Source of the DNA: Anaspis maculata
Lineage: Eukaryota > Arthropoda > Insecta > Coleoptera > Scraptiidae
Direction: 5' to 3'
NCBI GenBank assembly: GCA_949128115.1
Contig: OX421966.1
Span: forward strand, 69,065,416 to 69,129,415
Length of the DNA stretch: 64,000 nt
A program made the translations under genes and the position numbers. Positions 54,676 to 64,000 of the stretch are shown piece by piece. Position 1 is the first letter of the stretch. Each line of letters opens with the position of its first letter. The notes under the pieces were generated by a model. The model worked only from the letters and a program-made list of their open reading frames with translations, did not search any database and had not been told where the DNA came from.

Positions 54676-55751
54676 GGACCCCGCACGATTCTTATGGAAA
54701 ATGGCTCCCGGTTAAATTCTCTGAATTTTTGATATGTTGTAGCTCATGAGATACTAATCAAATACCGTGAGCCCCAACCTCAAATAATGGACAGTTTTTT
54801 GCCCACAGGGGGTTGAAGTTGGAGGTTTTGGCGGCTTCAAAATGATATTATGACGTTAATAAAAGCTTTTTATTTGGTTTCTCTTCAAGTTGTGTTTCAT
54901 GCTAAATGTATTTATTTGACAGAAAAATATCAACCCCCTGCTCCGCCCCCAACCCCTATCTACCATCATAAAATTCGAGATTACTTCCAAAAGCCATAGG
55001 GATGGCTTCTGTGATTTAAATTATGAATTTTGACATAAAAATTATTTTCCACCCCTAATGTTGGGGTGCCGATTTTCCAATTTTCCTCGGATAATTTGGC
55101 TGAATTTTTGGTATTGTGTACTTCTAATTCTGCTGAACAAAAAGTTATCATATCAAAACTTATTCCTATGAACAGTTTTTGTTCTGCAGGGGACTGAAGT
55201 TCAATATTTATGCTCTCAAATCTTCAACTTCAGTCCCCTGTAGAACAAAAACTGTCCATAGGAGTAAGTTTTGGCATGGAAAACTTTTGTCCAGCAGAAG
55301 TAGAAGTAAACAATACCAAAAATTCAGCCAAATTAACCAAGGAAAATTGGAAAATCGGCACCCCAACATTAGGGGTGGAAAATAATTTTTACGTCAAAAT
55401 TCATAATTTAAATCACAGAAGCCATCTGCATGGCTTTTGAGAGTAATCTCGGATTTTGTGATGGTAGATAGGGGATAAGGGTGGAGAAGGGAATTGATAT
55501 TTTTCTGTCGAATAAATACATTCAGCATGAAACACAACTTGAAGAGAAACCAAATAGAAAGCTTCTATTTACGTCAGAATATCATTTTTAAGCCGTCAAA
55601 ACCTCCAACTTCAACCCCCTGTGGGTAAAAAACTGTCCATTATTTGAGTTTGGGGTTCACGGTATCTGATTAGTATCTCATGGACTACAATATATCAAAA
55701 ATTCAGAGAATTTAACCGGGAGCCATTTTTCATAAGAATCGTGCGGGGTCC
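54676..55751. mobile_element. 1076-bp palindromic element without target duplication (Spy-like)
   Basis: The ends are GGACCCCGCACGATTCTTAT and its exact inverse. The arms are near-perfect inverted copies of several hundred bases, meeting near 55200. The left flank ends in GGAAA and the right flank starts TTTAACG. The array copies at 49282-49293 and 54103-54114 read GGAAATTTAACG uninterrupted. No base was duplicated, so the insertion lies exactly between AAA and TTT. No transposase is present. Confidence 0.88.
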
Positions 55752-58401
55752 TTTAACGTTAGTACTTGCTATAGTTCTCGTGTTACACACGAATGAACTT
55801 GTTCCGCCATTTTGGATTTGGTTCAAGTTCACACTAGAACTCCAGTTGGTATATAATCTAGCTCTACGATGGCCAAAAAATGATTCTTACAAATTTCAAG
55901 TTCACTGTTGCACTAGTTGCTATGTTATACACGAACAAACTTGTTCCGCCATTTTGAATTTTGTTCAACTTTACACTGAAGCTCCAATTTATGTCTAATC
56001 TAGTTTTGTATCAGCTGAAATATAATTATAGCATATTCAACGTTGGTACTTGCTATAGTTCTCGTGTTATACACGAATGAACTTTTTCCGCCATTTTGGA
56101 TCTGAATCAAGTTTATATTAAAACTCCAGTTGGTATATAATCTAGCTCTACGATGACCAGAAAATGATTCTAGCGAATTTCAAGTTCACAGCTGCACTAG
56201 TTGCTATGTTATACACAAATGAACTTGTTCTGCCATTTTGGATTTGGTTCAAGTTCACACTGGAGCTGTGATTTATATCTAATCTAGTTTTGTATCAGCT
56301 GCTATATAATTCTAGCAAATTTAACGTCGGTACTTGCTATAGATCAAGTGTTATACACGAATGAACTTGTTCCGCTATTTTGGATTTGGTTTAAATTTAC
56401 AATGAAATTTTAGTTATATAATCTAGCTCTATGATGCCCAAAAGATATTTCTAGCGAATTTCAAGTTCAAAGTTGCACTAGTTTCTATGTTATACACAGA
56501 TGAACTTGATCCGCCATTTTGAATTTTGTTCAAGTTCACACTGGAGCTCTAATTTATATCTGATCTAGTTTTGTACCAGCTGAAATATCATTCTAGCAAA
56601 TTTAACGCCAGTATCTACTTGCTATAGTTCTCGTGTAATACATGAATGAACTTGTTCCGCCATTTTGAATTTGGTTCAAGTTTATATTAGAACTCCAGTT
56701 GGTATATAATACGGTTCTACGATGACCAAGAGATATTTCTAGCGAATTTCAAATTTACAGTTGCACTAGTTGCTATGCTATACACAAATAAACTTGTTCC
56801 GCCATTTTGGATTTTGTTCAAGTTCACACTAGAACTCTAGTTGGTGTATAAACTAGCTCTACGATGGCCAAAAAATCATTCTAGCGAGTTTCAAGTCCAC
56901 GGTTGCAATAGTTGCTATGTTATACACAATAGAACTTGATCCGCCATTTTGAATCTTGTTCTGGTTCACACTGGAGCTCTAATTTATATCTAGTCTAGTT
57001 TTCTATCAGCTGAAATATAATTCTAGCAAATTTAACGTCAGTACCTACTTCCTATAGTTCTCGTGTTATACACGAATGAACTTGTTCCGCCATTTTGGAT
57101 TTGGTTCAAGTTTATATTAGAACTCCAGTTGGTATATAATACGGTTCTACGATGACCAAGAGATATTTCTAGCGAATTTCAAGTTCACAGTTGCACTAGT
57201 TGCTATGTTATACACAAATAAACTTGTTCCGCCATTTTGGATTTTGTTCAAGTTCACACTAGAACTCTAGTTGGTGTATAAACTAGTTCTACGATGGCCA
57301 AAAAAAAATTCTAGCGGATTTCAAGTCCACGGTTGCAATAGTTGCTATGTTATACACAATAGAACTTGATCCGCCATTTTGAATTTTGTTCTGGTTCACA
57401 CTGGAGCTCAAATTTATATCTAGTCTAGTTTTCTATCAGCTGAAATATAATTCTAGCAAATTTAACGTCAGTACCTACTCCCTATAGTTCTCGTGTTATA
57501 CACGAATGAACTTGTTCCGCGATTTTGGATTTGGTTCAAGTTTATATTAGAACTCCAGTTGGTATATAATACGGTTCTACGATGACCAAGAGATATTTCT
57601 AGCGAATTTCAAATTTACAGTTGCACTAGTTGCTATGCTATACACAAATAAACTTGTTCCGCCATTTTGGATTTGGTTTAAGTTCACACTGAAGTTCCAG
57701 TTGTTATATAATCTAGCTCTATGATGGTCAAAAGATATTTCTAGCGAATTTCAAGTTCACAGTTGCACTAGTTGCTATGTTATACACAAATGAACTTGAT
57801 CCGCCATTTTCTATTTTGTTCAAGTTTACACTGGAACTCTAATTCATATCTAATCTAGTTTCGTATCATCTGAAATATGATTATAGCTAATTTAACGTCA
57901 GTACTTGCTATAGTTCTCGTGTTATACACGGATGAACTTGTTCCGCCATTTTGGATTTTGTTCAAATTTACACTAGAACTCCAGTTGGTATATAATCCAG
58001 TTCTACGATGACCAAGAGATATTTTTAGCAAATTTCAAGATTACAGTTGCACTAGTTGCTATGTTATACACAATAGAACTTGATCCGCCATTTTGAATTT
58101 TGTTCAAGTTCGCACTGGAGCTCTAATTTATATCTAATCTAGTTTTGTATCAGCTGAAATATTATTCTTGTGAATTTAACGTCAGTACTTGCTACAGTTC
58201 TCGTGTTATACACGAATAAACTTGTTCCGCCATTTTGGATTTGGTTAAGGTTTACACTGAAATTCCAGTTGTTATATAATCTAGTTCTACGATGGCCAAA
58301 AGATATTTCAGCCGAATTTCAAGTTCAGAGTTGCACTAGTTGCTATGTTATACACAAATGAACTTGATCCGCCATTTTGGATTTTGTTCAAGTTCACACT
58401 A

Positions 58402-58627
58402 GCCGTGGGTTCCACCAAAATATTTAACTAGCTGATAGCTAACTCGAGATTTATTTTGATGGATTCTAGCCAAATGATCAATGTAAATTCAGGTTTCACG
58501 CTGAGTAATTAACTAAAGGGTGGTATACTTGGAATTGACCGTATTTTTCAAAATGAATCTAGGAAAAAAATCCGTTTAATCTCGGTTTAGCTTAAACCGC
58601 TCTTAATTTTTTTGGTGGAACCCGTGG
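58402..58627. mobile_element. 226-bp MITE with TA target duplication
   Basis: The left end GCCGTGGGTTCCACCAAAAT and the inverse of CCACGGGTTCCACCAAAAAA flank a short AT-rich core. TA occurs on both sides (58400-58401 and 58628-58629), inside a type-A 142-bp monomer. Confidence 0.7.
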
Positions 58628-58880
58628 TAAAACTTCTAATGATATCCAATCCAGTCCTGCAATAGCCAAAAGATAATCCAGCAAATTTGGCACGTTAATA
58701 CTTGCTCTAGCCGCCGTGTTATGAGTACAAATTGACTTGACCCGATATTTTGAATTCTACGCAAGTTTGAACTAGAGCTCAAAATTGACATTTAGCCTAG
58801 TTCTATGTTAGCTTAGCTGGAAAATAATTTCAGTGAATTTTAGGTCAGCACACGCTCTAGATCCTTGGTTAAACACCGAA

Positions 58881-60632
58881 TTTTACTGCAGTGAAACGAG
58901 CGGAGCGCCCAATTTCCATCGTTGGTATCTGCTCCAGTTGCTTAAGTGAGGTTACGTCGAGTTATGAAAACTCGCGTCATTTCGTCCTTTATAACCGCGC
59001 CTACATTTTCTGGCAAAAGCGAATTCCGCAACAGCAGAAGCAGCAGCAGCAGCAACAACAACAGGTCCATTTTCTGATTTGTTCCTGCTGAGAGAGCAAT
59101 AAAATCCCCTAATAAAATGTTTTGAGTTGGCTTTGATGGGCAGTTAGGGCCGCTCGCCACGCGTACAGGCCCGACGCGGGAGGTCGTAGCCGTCGCGACG
59201 CTCGCACATGTCGCCTCTCGCATTACGGAAAATGACAAGGAACAGCGGTCGTTCATCAAGCGTCCTCACACAAAACAAATCACAACGGAGGTCACTTTCA
59301 ATCCAACAGAATGCCGTTCGGCTTTCGTACTAAACCGCGATGCCAAGGTCCGATGCATGCCCGAGCGCGTTGAATCAACGGATCCGACCTTGGAGCAAGA
59401 CACAATCCAATAAAGCGAGCTTGTTTCAAAACGAAACAAGACCCGTCTTGCCCGCCGTCTTGCAAAAACATAACGCTGATGAGAAACAGTATGGCGGATA
59501 TTATGCAATTTTTGCTCGACTCTTTGCTCGTAACGGCAGCAAAACCGGGCCTCCGGCGTTATTAATTCCGCGCGACCGGTCGCTCGTGGCAGGGATGGTG
59601 ATGTATAAAAATGGAACATAATGTGAAATCCTAATAAAATAATCCCGTTCTGGACGACTCACAAAACGACTTCCTTGATGTAATAAACTTCCTTAGGAAG
59701 CGCCAAGAAAAGAGCAATAAGAACCGGAGAGCATCAGGGAGAGCGTCAAATTGTAGTATGGCAATACCGAGAGGGTAGTTTGTTGTGTTGCTGCCCGCTG
59801 GAACGGGTCGGTTTCAACGAGAAAATGGCTTCCGCGTCGACTTATTTCGGTGTGTTACGCAACACGCTTCCCAGAAGGAATCCTGACCCATTTCCGGTTC
59901 TAAAATGAATGTGTGGTGGTCGCATCGAGTAATTTGGTGTGAATACACCGGGGGGCATCTGGCGTCAAGGACTCGCGAGGTCTTGGAGAAAATTGCCACT
60001 CGCCACCTGCCCTGCTTTGTGACATCTCCTCACCGAAATCGGATGTCTTACATTCAAAATTGAACGTTTTGTAGCAATCTTGATTTACTTGCAATGCCCA
60101 ATTCAGAGAAAAAAAAATTACATAACGTCTTCAGGAAAGAAATTTCAATCGCTCTTCAACCTACTGTGTCACGTCAGAAACCTGACGTTTGATTCTGATG
60201 TCTCACTTTGAGTTCGCCTTTCTGCATGTAAAACCAAATAACGTGTTTAAATTGCGTTTTCCTGGTCACGGCACCATTTTTGTTTGCACAAGTGAAAAAA
60301 AAGGAAAATGTAGAGTTTGGTACTTTTCCTTCAATTATTGTTTCATAGATTCTCGTAACACTTTAGCGCTTGATTATTTGAACAAACGCTTACATTTTTG
60401 TTCTCAGATTCTTCCTGGAAGAGGATAATTCAACAAACATAACAAATAAACGAAGTCAAAAGCCCCACCTGACTTTATTGTCTATCAATTCATAATCACT
60501 AGTTTAATTATTTAAACATTAATTAATCCATTTGAGATATTTGTTAATTACATATTCTCAAACTGTGCTGACCTCAGCAAACAATAAGGAGCCATACAAT
60601 CCAATTTTAGTTTAGTATCTGAAAAAAATAGG

Positions 60633-60683
<51 letters not shown>

Positions 60684-60959
60684 AGTTCACAAATACTTGA
60701 ATTTGGTTTTCTTCTTATTCCGAATTTAGTCCTTTGTCTCAATTACTTGTCAAAATAATTTACATGAAATTAGATGTAGTGGTTAGCTTAGATCACATAT
60801 TTGTCCATCAGATAGAATATGTAACTGTTGTGTAACGGCTGTGTAAATTGGATATGTATTAGACCAGATGCAAACCTTCAATTAACCTGAAGGAATTACA
60901 CAGCATCTTGATATTCTCGTGGAAATACCTGAATGCGTTTTAATTTAAAATTTCCGCTT
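58881..60959. other. GC-richer unassigned stretch with simple repeats
   Basis: It contains a CAG/CAA run (59032-59063), a GC-rich stretch with many CpGs (59140-59620), and an (AG)n run (60636-60681). ORFs of 60-117 codons occur on both strands, but I recognise none. It is still inside or upstream of the kinase gene, so a 5' exon or promoter element cannot be excluded. Confidence 0.4.
60636..60681. repeat. (AG)n microsatellite
   Basis: About 23 uninterrupted AG dinucleotides. Confidence 0.97.
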
Positions 60960-63900
60960 TGCTTCAACAACAAAACACAATCAACTTAATGAGACAAAAC
61001 AACATCACAGCCACGGTCCGACAAAAGAATCCTCAAAAATCTTTAGAAATACCTACAAAATCTTCTAAAAACCCTCGTGAATCCCGTAGAAATCTCCCGA
61101 AATCCATCGAAATTATCAGAACATTTTCAAAAATCCCATATGAATTTTCAGGACATGTGAACATTGTCCAAAACCACTAGCTATTCTCACAAAAATCCTC
61201 AGAAATCCTGAAGAAATCCTGATAAATTCAAAATTTCGTCGGAATACCTAAAAATTCTTGAATTCTTGGAATCTCGTACATTTCTTTGAAAAAAGAAATA
61301 TCGAAAATTCCCAGAAGTCTTCTAGAAATTTTGGTAATAATTCTACAGAAACCTTAAAAAATGCCTCGAATTTTCGCAGAAATCTTCAGAAATTCCTTGA
61401 GTTTCTGTAGAAAGGAATTTATGCAGATTTTAGGAATCCCTTGATATTGCATAAAAATGTTTTGAATTTCATCCTTATGAATTTTCATCGATCCCAGGGA
61501 ATCTTGAAGAAATCTTCAAAAGTCTTCAGAAATGTCTGGAATTTTCGAAAATCAATACGAATTTCTTGAAAAGTTTTAGAAATCATTCGAAATTTTGAAT
61601 AAATATCATGAAATTACTAGAAATGTGAAACAAATTTCCAGAAATCCCATAAATTTTTTTAAAACTATAAGTTCTCAGAAATCCCATGAAAAATCTTCAG
61701 AAATCCCCAATAATTCCATGATATTCTCTAGAAACACCATAGAAATCATGAAAACACTAGAAATTCCATACAATTTTCCACTCTAGCCCTTGGATCTATC
61801 AAAATCAATAATCTCAGAACTGCATAAAGATTCTCATAAATCCTTGGAATCGCTGGAAAACCCAATGACAATCTTTGGAAAACTTTAAAATCTTGTAGAA
61901 ATCCTCAAGGGGTTCGTAGAAATATTCGGAAATCCTAGAAATTCTAAGCGAATCTTTACAGATCCTTAAATTTCCAGTACAGTATTTCAGAAATGCCTAA
62001 AAATTTCTCAAACATATCGTAGATTTCCTCAGAAATCCCTAGAAATTCCATACAAATCTTCATTAATTCCTAGAAATCATGTAGAAATCTTGAGAAATCA
62101 ATAGAAATATTTGGATGTCCTCAAGAATCCCAAGAAATCTCTTCAAAACCTTCTAGAAATATCTTGGAAATCTCGTAGAAATCTGCAAAAATCAATAGAG
62201 ATTTTAGAAAATACTGAGCAATTTCATGTAATATCATACGAATCATCAGAGATCCCGCGGAAATCTTCAAAAATCCCCAGATATATTTCTATGAATATTC
62301 GGAAATCCTAGAAATTCTAAGCGAATCTTTAGAAATCCTTAAATTTCCAGTAGTATAAAGTATTTCAGAAATGCCTGGAAATTTCTCAAAAATATCCCAG
62401 AATTCTTCAGGAATCCATAGAAATTTCATACAAATCCTCATAAATTCCTAGAAATCTCGTAGAAACCATGAGAAATCAATAGAAATATTTGGACGTCCTC
62501 AAAAATCCTAAGAAATCCTTCCACAATCTTTCTTGGAAATCCCGTAGAAATCTGCAAAAATCAATGGAGATTTCCAGAGATACCGAGCAATTTTAGAAAC
62601 CAGGAGTCCCTAGAGATCCCGCGGAAATATTCAAAAATCCCTGAAAATATTCCAGAAATGTTCAAAAGATCTCGTGGAGATCTCCAGAAATTCTTAAATT
62701 CTTGAAAATAAACTTAGTCGAAAGAGGGAATATAGTGGAAAATTAAGACAATCCTCAAAAATCTGGTAGAAATACTATTAAGAAATCTGTAATGAAACTT
62801 CAAAAATTCCTAGAAATATTCCAAAGATCTTCAAAAAATCTCGTAAAATTCTTCAGAAATTCCTGAATTCTTGAAAATGAACTCAGTCGAAAGAGGAAAT
62901 AAAGTTGAAAGTTGAAAGAAAATCCTCAAAAATCTCGTAGAAATCTATGGAAGCTCTCAAAAACTTGAAGAAATGCTATTAAGAAATCTGTAAGGGACCG
63001 TGGAAATCTTTAGAAATTCCCAGAATCTTGTAGGCATTTTTTAGAACTCCCTAAAATTTCCTGAAATCCCCAGAAATCTCCAGTGAAACCTTAGAAAACC
63101 TTAGATGACTTGTAGAAGTCTCTAGAAATCCTTGAAAGTCCCGTAGAAATATTCGGAAATCTCTATAAATTCTTAACGAACCTTGAGAAATCTTGGATTT
63201 CCCGTAGAAATCTTTGAAAATGCCTAGAAATTCTTCAAAAATATCGTAGAATTCGTCAGAGATCCCTGGAATTCCATACAAATCTTCAGAAATTCCCAGA
63301 AATCATGTAGAAATCTTGAGAAATCAATGGAAATTGTTGGATGTCCTCAAAAATCCCAAGAAATTTCTTCAAAATCTCCCAGGAATATCTTGGAAATCCC
63401 GTTGAAATCTGCAAAAATCAATAGAGATTTTCAGAAATACTGAGCAATTTCAAGGAATATCATACGAATCACCAGGAATCCCTAGAGATCCCGCGATAAT
63501 CTTCAAAAATCCCTAGAAATATTCCAGAGATCTTCAAAAAAATCTCGTAGAATTCTTCAGAAATTGTTGAATTCTTGAAAATAAACTCGCTCGAAAGAGG
63601 GAATCAAGCTGAAAGTTGAAAGAAAATCCTCAGAAATCTCATAGAAATCTTCAGAAGCTTCTGAAAATCTTGTAGAAATACTATTCAGAAATCTGTAATG
63701 AACCGTAAAAAGCTTTAGAAATCCCGAAGAATCTTGTAGGCATTTTTTTAGAACTCCCTAAAATTTCCTGAAATCCTTGGAAATCTCCAGTGAAAATGTT
63801 TAGAGAACCTTAGAAGTATTCTAGAAGTCTCTAGAAATCCTTGAAAATCCCGTAAAAATATTCGGAAATCTCTAGAAATTCTCAACGAATCTTGAGAAAT

Positions 63901-64000
63901 CTTGAATTTCCCGTAGAAAATTCTGAAAATGCCTAAAAAGTCTTCAAAAATATAGTAGAATTTTCCAAAAATCTTCATAAATTCCTAGAAATTATGTAGA
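60960..64000. repeat. GAAATC-rich degenerate satellite
   Basis: Short words of 10-16 bases (CTAGAAATC, CTCAAAAATCC, CTTGTAGAAATC) repeat throughout. Longer blocks recur, for example ATTCCTAGAAATCATGTAG followed by AAATCTTGAGAAATCAATAG near 62070, 62440 and 63290, and a block with AACTCAGTCGAAAGAGG near 62705, 62884 and 63590. It runs off the right edge. Confidence 0.85.

Larger units (their letters stand above)
48484..58880. repeat. 142-bp satellite with two alternating monomer types
   Basis: Monomers of 141-144 bp alternate between GAACTTGATCCGCCATTTTG (type A) and GAACTTGTTCCGCCATTTTG (type B), giving a dimer of about 285 bp. Type B carries the near-palindrome TCGTGTTATACACGA. A block at 48543-49860 is repeated at 53365-54675. 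Transposons at 49892, 54676 and 58402 interrupt the array. The last copies, after 58628, are strongly diverged. Confidence 0.93.

Noticed and set aside
54676..55751. Helitron insertion (also A/T target and no duplication)
   Set aside because: The element has long, perfect terminal inverted repeats and lacks TC and CTRR ends with a terminal hairpin.
59032..59063. CAG/CAA run as a polyglutamine-coding exon
   Set aside because: The surrounding frame is short and matches nothing; a simple repeat is the safer call.

Overview
This window reads as nuclear DNA of an insect (possibly another arthropod; I cannot name the species). The reasons are spliceosomal genes with GT-AG introns, a GRK2-type receptor kinase, a DM9/DUF3421 protein, and many Tc1/mariner-, PIF- and LINE-type mobile elements. 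Only about 3 kb of 64 kb is host coding sequence. The rest is introns packed with tandem repeats and palindromic transposons.

Host genes, left to right: (1) 4113-4666, minus: first two coding exons of an APPBP2 homologue, which continues beyond the left edge. (2) 6592-14678, minus: a complete five-exon AGTRAP-like four-pass membrane protein (163 aa). (3) 17906-47679, minus: the last eight coding exons (600 aa, about 87% of the protein) of a GRK2/Gprk1-type G-protein-coupled receptor kinase; the N-terminal exons lie beyond the right edge. (4) 23617-24415, plus: a complete three-exon DM9 gene nested antisense in the last intron of the kinase gene.

The most striking feature is that almost every long intron is filled by its own tandem-repeat family. 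These are a 30-bp minisatellite in the APPBP2 intron, a 395-bp repeat in AGTRAP intron 3, and in the kinase gene a GGCCGG-box satellite (18.1-23.5 kb), an AACAATGTAACATTACGTT family with a 347-bp period (25-29.3 kb), a 150-bp family (31.6-35.5 kb), a 132-bp satellite in 792/1584-bp higher-order units (37.5-46.7 kb), a dimeric 142-bp family (48.5-58.9 kb) and a GAAATC-rich family (61-64 kb). Several periods are multiples of three, so the arrays stay open on both strands and give long spurious ORFs.

Mobile elements are nested in these arrays. They include a 3.47-kb Tc1-like transposon with long inverted repeats lying at a tandem-duplication junction, a 5'-truncated LINE with reverse transcriptase inside the 132-bp array, several kilobase-scale near-palindromes with TA target duplications, a PIF/Harbinger-like MITE with TTA duplications, and a 1076-bp palindrome inserted exactly between AAA and TTT without any target-site duplication (Spy-like). 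Because many of these sit in repeats, empty-site copies are available in the same window, and the insertion histories can be read directly.
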